Source: Kiritimatiellia bacterium (GTDB lineage Bacteria > Verrucomicrobiota > Kiritimatiellia > SLAD01). Taken from it: a stretch of 42,642 nt of DNA. Positions 15,155 to 23,545 of the stretch are shown in pieces; position 1 is the first letter of the stretch; the number at the start of each line of letters is the position of its first letter. The translations under genes were made by a program, and so were the position numbers. The stretch lies in contig SLGY01000072.1 in NCBI GenBank assembly GCA_007136425.1, positions 1 to 42,642 of the forward strand, in the 5' to 3' direction. The notes below the pieces were generated by a model. That model saw only the letters and a list, made by a program, of their open reading frames with translations. It was not told the origin of the DNA and did no database searches.

Positions 15155-17326
15155 ATGCCGGCACGTTTCAACATCAAGATGCAACGTATGATCCTGCTCG
15201 CGCTGATCCCGGCGCTGAGCGTCATCACGCTGATCACCGGGATCTGGCTCTATCGCAGTTTGTACCATGTCATTATCGAGGGGTTCGACCGCAAATTATT
15301 CGCGCTGGCCACCACGACGGCGGCCTTCATCGACGGCGAAAAGCTCTTGTCCGTCATCGAACCGTACCAAGTCCACGGCCTGGCGTATGATGCGGATCAG
15401 GAACGGTTGTACGGCGTGGATACCCTCCGTTCCGCGCTCGTCCATATTGACCCGGAACTCGGCGGCGCGGTCGAAATCGGCCCGATCGGATTCGAGGGGA
15501 TCGCCGATCTGGCGTTCGCTCCCGAGCGCCGGGTCCTGTACGGTGTCTGCAATGATACGTCACAACTAATCCGGATCGCCCCCGATTCCGGGGCCGGCGA
15601 AGCGCTCATGCCCGTGCACGAAACCCTGCAAGGGTTGACGTGGGACGGACAGCGACTGCTTGGAAGCGGCGAGGCCCTGGTCGCTATTCGCCCCGACACA
15701 AAGGAGGTCCGGCGCTTGGTCCCCTTCCCCGACGACGTGGCGGCGGATATTACGGGGTTGGCCTTCGATGTCGCGTCAGACACGCTCTATGGCTTGCGCG
15801 GCGAAACCGGGCTGCTTGTCACGATCGATCCCGTTCGCGGCTCGATTGAGGAGGTCGGACCGTTGATTCCCGACGGGCAGGCGTTCGGTGAAGTTCCGTA
15901 CGGGGTTGAGGCGGGCGAATTGCCCGCCTACGGGCTCACCTTCGACACGCACAACGACGCGTTATACGCCTCGGCCGATCGTTTGATGATACTTGATCCG
16001 GAAACCGGTGCGGGCGCGCTGGACCTCTGGCTGTCACGGCATTACTGCAATCCGGCCGGCGAGACGTTTGAATACTTCGCCGCACCGATGCGCGCCATCC
16101 TCGAAGACAAGGGCGTCACCTATCTCTACACGTTCAAGATGGGCGGGCGCAAAGATATCGTCTATATCGTGGACGCCACCCCCGGCGAGGATTGGGCGCC
16201 CATCGGATACGAGGAGGATTTGCCCCCTCAAAACGTCGACGGCCTTGAGCGCGCTGTGGAGGAAGGCATCCCTTTCATCAGCGACGTACTGTATTTCGAG
16301 CTGTGGGGCCTCCTCAAAGTAGCCGCCGCCCCGATCTATGACGACGCAGGCGCCGTGCGCGCACTGGCGGGCGTAGATATCAATATCGATCTGATCCGTA
16401 CAAAGACCCGCGTGGCCCTGTTTCAGGTGCTCGGCTTCGGCGTCCTTTCCCTGATACTCGCAGGGATGGTCTCGTTATGGGTAACCCGCCGCTTGATTCG
16501 ACCGATTAACCAATTGAAAAACAGCGCGCTGAGCATCGCCGCTGGCCAATATCGCGACACACTGGAGGTCGACGATCCCCGGGAATTGCGCGAGCTCTCA
16601 CATTCGCTCAACGGGATCGGCGAAACACTCCGCACGACGGTTAATGATATGACGGCGACAAGCGAGCAAATGGAAATGAGCCGGCGCAAGACCGAACTGG
16701 CAAGAAGTGTACCGAACCAGTTGCCGGACCACGCGCCGGTGGACGGTGAATGCATCGCAATACGTTGGCTGTTTAATCGCCCTCATTGCGCGGACGCGTC
16801 CGGCTGTCTGTCGCGCGATCCGTTGGTGTTGCAATGGATCGGCGGGTCGCAAAAGGATACCTTGCCGGCCGTGAAGCAGCGGTCCGATCTCGGCCTCGCT
16901 CTTGCGGCTTGTCTGCGCCAAATGACCGATCCCTCCGAAATCCAGGAACAGCTCGACACCCTGTATCCGGACGAGGTGCTGGCTTACGTGATCTGCGATA
17001 TACAACGTCATACGCTGCGCATTCTTGCTCGTCGGCCCATGACGCTGTGCAGAATACAAACCGATACGGCGCCCGCAAAGTTTGTCCTGGAACCGGGCAT
17101 CGAGACCTTGTCGCTGAATGACGGGGAAACCATCCTCGTTCTCTCCACCGATCCGGACGGACACTGGATTGATGAGATCGCCGCGCTGCGCCTGAGCGAC
17201 CGTGAGGTTCGACACGCCTCGCATGCGGCCGATCGCGTGCGGGACCTTCTCCATTCACGCAGCCGGGAACTTCGAACACCACGATTCGGTTTATTGACCG
17301 CCTTTACAAGGAGCGACGCCCCATGA
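15155..17326 (+). CDS. Membrane receptor: Cache-like sensor carrying a beta-propeller, HAMP, and degenerate PP2C (SpoIIE/RsbU-type) output
   Basis: A 723-residue protein. TM1 is at about 11-35 and TM2 at about 419-445, so about 380 residues lie outside the cytoplasm. The outer part starts and ends like a Cache domain (FDRKLFALATTTAAFIDGEK; later APIYDDAGAVRALAGVDINI). Between them, at about 68-300, are repeats of the type GLAYDADQERLYGVD, DLAFAPERRVLYGVC, GLAFDVASDTLYGLR and GLTFDTHNDALYASA, which are beta-propeller blades. HAMP follows TM2. The C-terminal part aligns in layout with PP2C phosphatases (ELARSVPNQLPDHAP at the start, NDGETILVLSTDPDG near the end), but the GGD, GD-SGKG and metal-binding Asp residues are gone. 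It starts 3 bp after the fusion gene and overlaps the next gene as ATGA. Confidence 0.8.
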   Translation: MPARFNIKMQRMILLALIPALSVITLITGIWLYRSLYHVIIEGFDRKLFALATTTAAFIDGEKLLSVIEPYQVHGLAYDADQERLYGVDTLRSALVHIDPELGGAVEIGPIGFEGIADLAFAPERRVLYGVCNDTSQLIRIAPDSGAGEALMPVHETLQGLTWDGQRLLGSGEALVAIRPDTKEVRRLVPFPDDVAADITGLAFDVASDTLYGLRGETGLLVTIDPVRGSIEEVGPLIPDGQAFGEVPYGVEAGELPAYGLTFDTHNDALYASADRLMILDPETGAGALDLWLSRHYCNPAGETFEYFAAPMRAILEDKGVTYLYTFKMGGRKDIVYIVDATPGEDWAPIGYEEDLPPQNVDGLERAVEEGIPFISDVLYFELWGLLKVAAAPIYDDAGAVRALAGVDINIDLIRTKTRVALFQVLGFGVLSLILAGMVSLWVTRRLIRPINQLKNSALSIAAGQYRDTLEVDDPRELRELSHSLNGIGETLRTTVNDMTATSEQMEMSRRKTELARSVPNQLPDHAPVDGECIAIRWLFNRPHCADASGCLSRDPLVLQWIGGSQKDTLPAVKQRSDLGLALAACLRQMTDPSEIQEQLDTLYPDEVLAYVICDIQRHTLRILARRPMTLCRIQTDTAPAKFVLEPGIETLSLNDGETILVLSTDPDGHWIDEIAALRLSDREVRHASHAADRVRDLLHSRSRELRTPRFGLLTAFTRSDAP

Positions 17327-17775
17327 ACCAGGCAAACCTTTTACGGCATGGCGACCCGATGACGGTCATTGAACGGTTTTTTAAGCTGCGCGATGTCCCT
17401 CCGTTTGATCGGCTTTATGATTCCGAACTTTCGTTGATTGCCGAGGCGGCGGTGCAGCGGACCTATGCCCCGGGCCACGTCATCCTATCGTCCAACAAGC
17501 TGTTGAAAGCGCTGTTCATCACCCTGGACGGCTGGCTGGAGGATGCCGCAGGCAAACGAATGCCTTCTGTGTTTTCCCCGGAATACCTGTTGATGGGCAT
17601 CCCCGCAGACGGGGACGTCATTGCCTCGAAGGAACGGGGGGCCGTGTGCCTGTTAATCAGCAAAGGCCACTTCTTCACCATTCTCTACGAGTGCCCGATG
17701 TTGACGCTCGGATTCAGTGAATTGCACGGCCCTGATCATGATGCGGAAACCGGACCCGCCCCATCCAACCCATGA
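17323..17775 (+). CDS. Small cyclic-nucleotide-binding-domain protein
   Basis: A 150-residue soluble protein made almost only of a cNMP-binding (CRP-like) beta-barrel: FFKLRDVPPFDRLYDSELSL, then YAPGHVILSSNK, ALFITLDGWLED and a later CLLISKGHFFTILYECPMLT helix. No DNA-binding helix-turn-helix follows. The phosphate-binding cassette is not conserved, so it may bind a protein rather than cAMP. It overlaps both neighbours by 4 bp (ATGA at 17323 and 17772), so it is translated with the two receptors and probably works with them. Confidence 0.78.
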   Translation: MNQANLLRHGDPMTVIERFFKLRDVPPFDRLYDSELSLIAEAAVQRTYAPGHVILSSNKLLKALFITLDGWLEDAAGKRMPSVFSPEYLLMGIPADGDVIASKERGAVCLLISKGHFFTILYECPMLTLGFSELHGPDHDAETGPAPSNP

Positions 17776-19109
17776 AGATTCGTACACAGAACATGTTGGC
17801 GATTATGCCGCTCTTTCTGGGCTTGGCCGTCCTGATCGGGGCGCTCATGTATATCGTACAATATCGCGAACTCATATGGGGACTCGACGAAGAAACCACG
17901 TCCATCGCCGTCGCCACGGCCCGCCATCTTGATGCCGAACAGGTTCGCGCGCTCGAAGACGAATCGACAGCGCCTTCCTTTCTGGATGCGGCAAGAGCCG
18001 TGCTGGATTGGGACAAGGCACGGCGCATGGCCGTTTTGTCACCGCAGATGCAGGTGCTGTTCGATAGCGCCGAGGATCCGGCGCAGGCCCGCCCCATTGC
18101 CCTGCCCCCCGCCCAACGAGCCCGGCTGGACAACGAGCCCTATGTGAGCACGTCCGTGGAGCAGGATGCCCGCGGTCGTTACGTCATGGCCTTCAGCCCC
18201 GTCCGCGACGATGACGGCGTAGCGGCCATCGTCATGGTCGAAACGGACGCGGACGTGCTGACCGCGCACGAGCAACGCATACGTCGCAACGTACAAGGGC
18301 TCATTGTCGTGGCCGCGCTCATTGGCGTCGGTATCGCTTTATTGATCTCGCGTATTATCAGCCGCCGTATCGATCGCTTGACCCGTATGGCTTCCGCCAT
18401 AGGCGAAGGCCACTACGAACAGGCCGACGAAACGGGCGGCATCCAGGAAATCCAGGATCTAAGCAGGACCTTCAACACCATGAGCAGTGTCCTGAGCGAA
18501 GTCGTGTCCAGAACCCGGCGCGCCGTAGTCGAAGCCGAGCAATTCCGGACGGACGACGACCTCGCGCGCGCCTTCGTTGACACGTTCATGCCCGCCGAAC
18601 ATCGACAGGTTCAGGGCGTTGAACTATCCGCAGTGAACATGTCCTCCCGTTCCAGCGGGCATTTCTTCGGTATCTGGGAAAAACAACAGCACGTCATGGC
18701 CGTGGTCGGTGAAATTGATGCGGAGCCCGGATTGCGAGCACCGCTCAACGCGTCCGCCGCCGCCTCCTTGTTACGCGAGTATTGGAAGACCCGCGACATG
18801 GAAGCCGCCTGCACGGCGTGGGGAAATCTTTTCAATATCCGCTCCGCGCACGCGCTGACCTGGGACGCGGACAGCGACGGTATTACCCATTGCCGCTGGG
18901 ATTCGGACAGAGCGACATTCGTCACGCAGAATAGCACATGGACTGACGCGCCCGTGGTGTTGCATACCATTCCGGAACAGGAATCCCACCGTATCCGACT
19001 TTATGTGAGCACCTATGCCCACTTGACGCCGAAAGAGCTTACGCAGGAAATCCGGCTCACACTGAACAAGGACCAACAGGGCGCTATCATCGTCCTCAAA
19101 CGGAGTTGA
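17772..19109 (+). CDS. HAMP-domain membrane receptor with degenerate PP2C (SpoIIE/RsbU-type) output
   Basis: A 445-residue protein. TM1 is at about 9-31, an outer sensor of about 140 residues follows, TM2 is at about 177-196 and HAMP at about 196-250 (RLTRMASAIGEGHYEQADE). Residues about 255-440 follow the PP2C layout: DLARAFVDTFMPAEHRQVQG matches the entry helix and strand, and HVMAVVGEIDAEPGLRAPL sits where active enzymes have GVGDVSGKGVPAAL. The GGD motif is replaced by SSG and the second metal-binding motif by GEIDAEPG, so phosphatase activity is unlikely. It is the last gene of the operon, overlapping the cNMP-domain gene by 4 bp. Confidence 0.8.
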   Translation: MKIRTQNMLAIMPLFLGLAVLIGALMYIVQYRELIWGLDEETTSIAVATARHLDAEQVRALEDESTAPSFLDAARAVLDWDKARRMAVLSPQMQVLFDSAEDPAQARPIALPPAQRARLDNEPYVSTSVEQDARGRYVMAFSPVRDDDGVAAIVMVETDADVLTAHEQRIRRNVQGLIVVAALIGVGIALLISRIISRRIDRLTRMASAIGEGHYEQADETGGIQEIQDLSRTFNTMSSVLSEVVSRTRRAVVEAEQFRTDDDLARAFVDTFMPAEHRQVQGVELSAVNMSSRSSGHFFGIWEKQQHVMAVVGEIDAEPGLRAPLNASAAASLLREYWKTRDMEAACTAWGNLFNIRSAHALTWDADSDGITHCRWDSDRATFVTQNSTWTDAPVVLHTIPEQESHRIRLYVSTYAHLTPKELTQEIRLTLNKDQQGAIIVLKRS

Positions 19110-19126
19110 AGCGGCCCGTCGGTTGT

Positions 19127-19714
19127 TCATTCGGGCGCAAAGGCGATCTTTACCGAAAACGTGGTGGTTACCCCCGCGCTGATATGTACGTTCCAATCCG
19201 CGCCGGCATCGGTTGGATGAGATAATACAATGGGCGCCTCGCCATGCCACTGTCTACGCCGCAAGGTGTCCCCTTCACGCAGCCAGGCGCTCATGGTCCC
19301 GGCCTCTTCCCAGTCCACTACCGCTGTGATCACGCCCGCTCCCGGTGCGCCGTACGTCGGCGTGGAGAAGTCGCGGCCCTCTAAAATCCGGGTCTTCGTA
19401 GTATATAGCACCTGCGGTCCGGCCGCCGGCTCTTCCGCGGCTTCCGCCGGTTCATCCGGCTGCTCCGCCGCTTCCGGCGCGTCCACCGAATCGGCCGGCA
19501 CTACGTTGGTAACAATGACGGGTTCCCCGTCGATAATGTTCGTGGTTACCACGACGATCGTGTCATTGCCGCTGTCACTGCTGCTGAAACATCCAAGCCC
19601 CAGCCATGCGCCGACAACGAAAAGGCCAAATAAGAGCAGTACGGCGGGTAGATTGCCCTGGGGGTATCCGGCGGGCGTTCCATTACGTGTGACGACACTC
19701 GATTCAGTCTTCAT
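19127..19714 (-). CDS. Membrane-anchored protein with acidic linker and C-terminal beta domain (unknown)
   Basis: A 195-residue protein I cannot assign. A polar N-terminus of about 21 residues is followed by one hydrophobic helix (about 22-43, ending LGLGCFSSSD). The cysteine there is not in a clear lipobox, so a membrane anchor is more likely than a lipoprotein. Then come a TIVVVTTNIIDGEPVIVTNV stretch, an Ala/Glu/Pro linker and a C-terminal domain of about 80 residues predicted to be mostly beta strand. Start ATG 19714 has GGAGAGG at 6-nt spacing; a longer frame opens at 19780. It is convergent with the receptor operon and divergent from the PP2C gene. Confidence 0.7.
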   Translation of the reverse strand: MKTESSVVTRNGTPAGYPQGNLPAVLLLFGLFVVGAWLGLGCFSSSDSGNDTIVVVTTNIIDGEPVIVTNVVPADSVDAPEAAEQPDEPAEAAEEPAAGPQVLYTTKTRILEGRDFSTPTYGAPGAGVITAVVDWEEAGTMSAWLREGDTLRRRQWHGEAPIVLSHPTDAGADWNVHISAGVTTTFSVKIAFAPE

Positions 19715-19754
19715 GGTGCACCTCTCCGCAAGGGTTCCAATTGAGCAAGTTGCA

Positions 19755-19784
19755 ATTATATAGAAAATCGCAATAGGCATTCAA
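19755..19784 (-). promoter_or_regulatory. Predicted promoter for the anchored protein gene at 19127-19714
   Basis: Minus strand: TTGAAT, 18-nt spacer, TATAAT (perfect -10). The leader of about 35 nt includes the GGAGAGG ribosome binding site. Confidence 0.55.
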
Positions 19785-19798
19785 CACTCCGTAGACAT

Positions 19799-19838
19799 TT
19801 CATGGAATCACCGACACCTGAATCAGTGTTCATGGAAT
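19799..19838 (+). repeat. Direct repeat TTCATGGAAT (x2), possible operator upstream of the PP2C promoter
   Basis: TTCATGGAAT occurs at 19799-19808 and 19829-19838. The copies start 30 bp apart, close to three helical turns, and end 10 bp before the -35 box of the PP2C promoter. The spacing and position fit an activator or repressor site, but this is inference from two copies only. Confidence 0.35.
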
Positions 19839-19848
19839 GCTCTTCTCC

Positions 19849-19876
19849 TTGACCGGGATGCGGCGATCCCTATACT
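19849..19876 (+). promoter_or_regulatory. Strong predicted promoter giving a leaderless mRNA for the PP2C receptor
   Basis: TTGACC, 16-nt spacer, TATACT. Only 8 nt lie between the -10 box and the ATG at 19885, so the mRNA would begin at the start codon or 1-2 nt before it. In-frame ATGs at 19837 and 19858 lie inside or upstream of this promoter. Confidence 0.6.
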
Positions 19877-19884
19877 GCACAGCC

Positions 19885-21495
19885 ATGAAGGAGCATCCGC
19901 GATTCGTAAGCATTCGTCGGAAGATCATGCTGGCCATTTTCCTGATCAGCCTGTTTTCCACCATCGCTTTCACCTTCTACGCCTACACCATTCAGCGGAA
20001 TGAAATCCTCAACGGGCATCTCAATCAACTTCAGGTCGCTGCGCTGGCCGTTCCGCATCTGTTGCCGCCCGGATTCCATGACCGGATTGAGGACGAACAT
20101 TCCGTGTCTGAAGAAGAACATTTGGATCTCATGTGGATGATGACCGACTGGGCGCATGAGGCGGGCGTATCTTTTGTGTATTCCTTCGTGCGGCGCAATG
20201 ACACCGTCTATTTCACGTCCACCAGTGGTACGGAAGAACAACGACGTGAAGGGACGTGGGTCCCCTTCTTTGAACCGTACGACGCCTCCGAGGAGGTGCT
20301 CGCCATTTTTGACACGCAAGAACCGCAGCGGGCCGAAGAGGAAGACGAATTCGGGCATTTCCTCTCCGTCGTGCTTCCCATGACCAATCAGACGGGAGAA
20401 ATCTATCTGGCGGGCGCCGACGTATACATCGATAAGGTCCGGGAACAGTTGCGCGCAACGATCATAAATTGTGTGGCCATTGGATTGCTCATATTCGGCA
20501 TCATGTCCGCCGTCGGCGTGGGAATCAGCAATCGTATCGCGCGCCCGGTAATCGCACTGGCGGATCAAACAAAGCGATTGAGTGATCAAGGGTTTTCGCC
20601 CGACGACGATTTTGAGCGGGAGACGGGCAAGGTCGCAACGCAGTCTTCGGACGAAGTCGGTCGCCTGGCGTCCGCGACGATTCAGATGGTGCACAAACTT
20701 CAGGACTATATTGAGAACATCAAGCGCTTCACAGCCGCCAAGGAGCGACTGGAGAGCGAGCTGAATATTGCGCGCAATATTCAGATGAGTTTCCTGCCGA
20801 AACAATTTCCGCCGTATCCCGGAATCAACGAGTTTGACCTGTACGCGATGCTCGAACCGGCCCGCGAAGTCGGCGGCGATCTGTACGACTTCTTCATGCT
20901 CGACGAAGATCACCTCTTCTTTGGTGTGGGAGACGTATCCGGCAAGGGCGTTCCGTCCGCCCTCTTCATGGCCGTGACCAAAACGCTTTTCAAAGGCATG
21001 GCGCACCCGGATCTTTCGCCCTCCACAATCATGGCGCGGGTGAACGACGAATTGCGCGAAAGCAATGAGGCCTTGATGTTTGTCACTGTATTCTGCGGGA
21101 TCCTGAACATTCGAACGGGCGAGTTTCAATACACCAATGCAGGGCATAACCCGCCGGTATACATCCCCAGGGATCGTGATCCCGAATGGCTGAAGATACC
21201 CCGGGGCTTCATTCTCGGGGTGGAGGAATTCGCGTACGCAACCCAAACCCTGCAGATGAAACCGGGCGACCAGATCCTGCTCTACACCGACGGTGTAACG
21301 GAGGCGATGAATACCGAGAAGAAACTCTACGGAGACCCGCGCATGATGGAGACCATCGCCGCCGCGCCGAAGGACCCGCCGCGCGCGCTCGTTGAATCGT
21401 TAATGCAGTCGGTGCATGCCTACGCCGCAGGGGAACCCCAATCCGATGATGTGACCATCCTGAGCGTCACCTATTACGGGCCCCAGCCCGATTGA
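19885..21495 (+). CDS. Membrane receptor with HAMP and active PP2C (SpoIIE/RsbU-type) serine phosphatase domain
   Basis: A 536-residue protein. TM1 is at about 12-35, an outer sensor of about 155 residues follows, TM2 is near 190-215 and HAMP comes next. A coiled linker (AKERLESELNIARNIQMSFL) leads to the PP2C domain, which keeps all metal-binding signatures: GGDLYDF (about 330), GDVSGKG (about 349), YTDGVTEAM (about 467) and DDVTIL near the end. Relatives dephosphorylate anti-sigma-factor antagonists (RsbV/SpoIIAA type) in partner-switching pathways; no such antagonist or RsbW kinase is in this window. Start chosen at 19885 because of the promoter just upstream; 19837 and 19858 are in-frame alternatives. 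The degraded PP2C receptors upstream resemble it in layout. Confidence 0.9.
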   Translation: MKEHPRFVSIRRKIMLAIFLISLFSTIAFTFYAYTIQRNEILNGHLNQLQVAALAVPHLLPPGFHDRIEDEHSVSEEEHLDLMWMMTDWAHEAGVSFVYSFVRRNDTVYFTSTSGTEEQRREGTWVPFFEPYDASEEVLAIFDTQEPQRAEEEDEFGHFLSVVLPMTNQTGEIYLAGADVYIDKVREQLRATIINCVAIGLLIFGIMSAVGVGISNRIARPVIALADQTKRLSDQGFSPDDDFERETGKVATQSSDEVGRLASATIQMVHKLQDYIENIKRFTAAKERLESELNIARNIQMSFLPKQFPPYPGINEFDLYAMLEPAREVGGDLYDFFMLDEDHLFFGVGDVSGKGVPSALFMAVTKTLFKGMAHPDLSPSTIMARVNDELRESNEALMFVTVFCGILNIRTGEFQYTNAGHNPPVYIPRDRDPEWLKIPRGFILGVEEFAYATQTLQMKPGDQILLYTDGVTEAMNTEKKLYGDPRMMETIAAAPKDPPRALVESLMQSVHAYAAGEPQSDDVTILSVTYYGPQPD

Positions 21496-21530
21496 TCCGC
21501 GGCGCCGCACGAGTTCCTGTCAAAAGATGT

Positions 21531-21559
21531 TTGGCGGTTGTCCCGGGCGGCAGTACTGT
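21531..21559 (+). promoter_or_regulatory. Weak predicted promoter, possibly leaderless, for the site-2 protease gene
   Basis: TTGGCG, 17-nt spacer, TACTGT, then 6 nt to the ATG at 21566. The boxes are poor, but the distance to the ATG equals that of the better cases, and no Shine-Dalgarno sequence is present. Confidence 0.25.
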
Positions 21560-21565
21560 GTGGAC

Positions 21566-22429
21566 ATGTTCGGTTCATATCATATCGGTGCGGTGCTCGG
21601 GATTCCCCTGCGCGTGCATATCACCTTGATCATCTTCTTGCCATTGATCGCCATTCAGATCGCGGCGGTCATGGGCATCCAGTCCATCCTCTGGGGGTTG
21701 ATTGCGGCCGTCGGCCTTTTTGCCAGCGTGGCGTTGCATGAGCTGGGACATGCCGTGGTGGCCATGCAAAAAGGGATCCGCGTCCGGCAAATCCTGCTGC
21801 TGCCCATCGGCGGCCTGGCCCAGTTGGAGGGCATGACCGACGAACCGCGCGACGAAATGCATATTGCGTTCGCCGGTCCGGTCGTGAGCTTCATGCTGGC
21901 CGTATTCTTTGGCCTGTGGGCCAGACTGTTTGCCGGGCCGGAACCCGGTTTGATTATCTACATGCTCCTGCTCTTAAGCGGCATGAACCTTGTTCTGGCC
22001 ATCTTTAACCTCTTGCCGTCCTTCCCCATGGATGGCGGGCGCATCTTCCGGGCCTGGCTGACTCCGCGGCTCGGTCGCGTAGCCGCAACGCTCTTGGCGG
22101 CCAAGATCGGGCGGTTCATGGCCATTGTGCTCGGTATCTGGGGCTTTCTGCAGTTCAGCATATTGACCATCGCCGTGGCGGTTTTCATCTATATGGCCGC
22201 CGGCGCGGAGTATCGAATGGTCGTGCTGCAGGAACGCCTCCAACGTCCGTTCGGCGGTTTCGGAAGCCCGCCGCCGCCGACATCACCGCCGGAAGACGAC
22301 GAGACCATCGTGGTCGGTCCCCCGCCGTATGCGCGAAAAGGTCCCGATCCGAGCGCCTGGTGGCGCGACCTGATGCGTCGTCCGCGCCGGCTGTTCGACC
22401 ATCTCTTTGATGATTGGTCCAAGCCTTGA
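21566..22429 (+). CDS. Site-2 protease family (M50) membrane metalloprotease
   Basis: A 287-residue polytopic membrane protein. The zinc site HELGH lies within ASVALHELGHAVVAMQKGI, and the second motif NLLPSFPMDGGRIFRAWL supplies the distal Asp. The middle FAGPVVSFMLAVFFGLW is typical of the compact M50 group. These enzymes cut transmembrane segments within the bilayer, often releasing anti-sigma factors or transcription factors; the substrate here is unknown. The tail after about residue 235 is proline-rich and basic and lies in the cytoplasm. An upstream in-frame ATG at 21527 is possible, but MFGSYHIGAVLGIPLRVH fits the family N-terminus better. It follows the PP2C gene by 70 bp. Confidence 0.88.
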   Translation: MFGSYHIGAVLGIPLRVHITLIIFLPLIAIQIAAVMGIQSILWGLIAAVGLFASVALHELGHAVVAMQKGIRVRQILLLPIGGLAQLEGMTDEPRDEMHIAFAGPVVSFMLAVFFGLWARLFAGPEPGLIIYMLLLLSGMNLVLAIFNLLPSFPMDGGRIFRAWLTPRLGRVAATLLAAKIGRFMAIVLGIWGFLQFSILTIAVAVFIYMAAGAEYRMVVLQERLQRPFGGFGSPPPPTSPPEDDETIVVGPPPYARKGPDPSAWWRDLMRRPRRLFDHLFDDWSKP

Positions 22430-22474
22430 GTGAGCAGGACGGACATCCGGCGACAAAAACCGAAAGAACGGGCG

Positions 22475-23443
22475 TCAACGCAACATGACGCGCACGGCCG
22501 CGTCGAGATCGCCGCCGCGCAAGTCGCGTCCGACAATCACGCCGTTTCGGTCCACGAGAAAGTTCCGTGCATCGCCGAAGATGCCCATCCGGGCAAGCGT
22601 TCGTTGATCCACGCGTACCTGGGGCCAGGGCATCCCATGTTGTCGGATCGCCGCATCAATACGGCGATCGTCGCGTCCTAGCGGAACCCCCAGCACCTCG
22701 AATCCCTGCGGTTGGTATGTTCGATGCAAACGTACCAGACCCGGCGCATGACGTTCCCATGCCGTGAAGCCGGGGAACCAGAAATCCACCAACACCAGCT
22801 TCCCCCGATAATCGGACAGGCTGACGTGGCGCCCGGTGCGATCCTCGCCTGCGATCTCCGGCATGGATCGACCGGGGGCAAAACGCGCTTGATTACGGTA
22901 TCGTTCCATGGTGCTGACGGTAATCGAATCATTCCCCGCAGCTTGCGGTCGAGTTACGGCGAGAGGTACCTCGCGGCCATACCCGCCGGAGAAAGGATAC
23001 TGGACGGGATCGAAATGGGGACTTTCGCGAAACTCTTCGATCAATGCGGATATGGCGGCTTCGTTCCCGGTCCGGGCGTGTAATCGCGCCGTTTCCGTAT
23101 AGACCCGTCTCAGATTCGCTACCGGCCGGCCGGCGTAGGTCTCCCGGGTTTCATCGAGTATGGCCAGCGCCTTCTCCGGATTCGCCCGCATGTCGTGATG
23201 GATCATGGCTTCCATGGTGTTGAGCGCGACGATCTCTTCATGGTTCTGCGCGCGTTCCGCCCGTGCGCGCAGCGATGATAGTTCTGTAAAAACATCATCC
23301 CATTGCGCTTCACTGTAGTAGCCGTGACTCATGGACTGAACCCGGCTCATCAAGGTCAGGCGCTCGGCGGCCGGGGACGCCGCGAGTATCAGTTGCGGGT
23401 AAAGGAACGCGGATACCGCAAGAAGGAGCATACATCGCTTCAT
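22475..23443 (-). CDS. Exported TlpA-like thioredoxin-fold protein lacking the CxxC motif
   Basis: A 322-residue protein with a signal peptide (cleavage near ILAASPAAE). Residues about 30-170 are helical and TPR-like. Residues about 185-322 have the TlpA/AhpC-type thioredoxin fold: FAPGRSMPEIAGEDRTGRHV, LSDYRGKLVLVDFWFPGF, RTYQPQGFEVLGVPL and FLVDRNGVIVGRDLRGGDL. Where family members have WCxxC, this one has GFTAW; both cysteines are replaced (Phe226, Trp229). The only cysteine is Cys4 in the signal peptide, so the mature protein cannot do thiol-disulfide chemistry. It may bind peptides or act as a scaffold. The gene is convergent with the site-2 protease gene. Confidence 0.82.
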   Translation of the reverse strand: MKRCMLLLAVSAFLYPQLILAASPAAERLTLMSRVQSMSHGYYSEAQWDDVFTELSSLRARAERAQNHEEIVALNTMEAMIHHDMRANPEKALAILDETRETYAGRPVANLRRVYTETARLHARTGNEAAISALIEEFRESPHFDPVQYPFSGGYGREVPLAVTRPQAAGNDSITVSTMERYRNQARFAPGRSMPEIAGEDRTGRHVSLSDYRGKLVLVDFWFPGFTAWERHAPGLVRLHRTYQPQGFEVLGVPLGRDDRRIDAAIRQHGMPWPQVRVDQRTLARMGIFGDARNFLVDRNGVIVGRDLRGGDLDAAVRVMLR

Positions 23444-23545
23444 AACAAAACATCCGGTTTAGGGGTTGAACATTCTTAGATATACATACTACGTTCTTCG
23501 AATCAAATCAACGCCAAGCTGAAACAGAGATGCCACGGAGACGTC

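Noticed and set aside
19870-21246. 458-codon open frame on the minus strand
   Set aside because: Exactly opposite the PP2C receptor gene, which has clear family motifs; the antisense product has no recognisable domain and is His/Arg-rich, as expected of a shadow frame.
21527-21565. Longer N-terminus for the site-2 protease from ATG 21527
   Set aside because: The 13 extra residues (MFGGCPGRQYCVD) do not fit the family, and the predicted promoter overlaps them.
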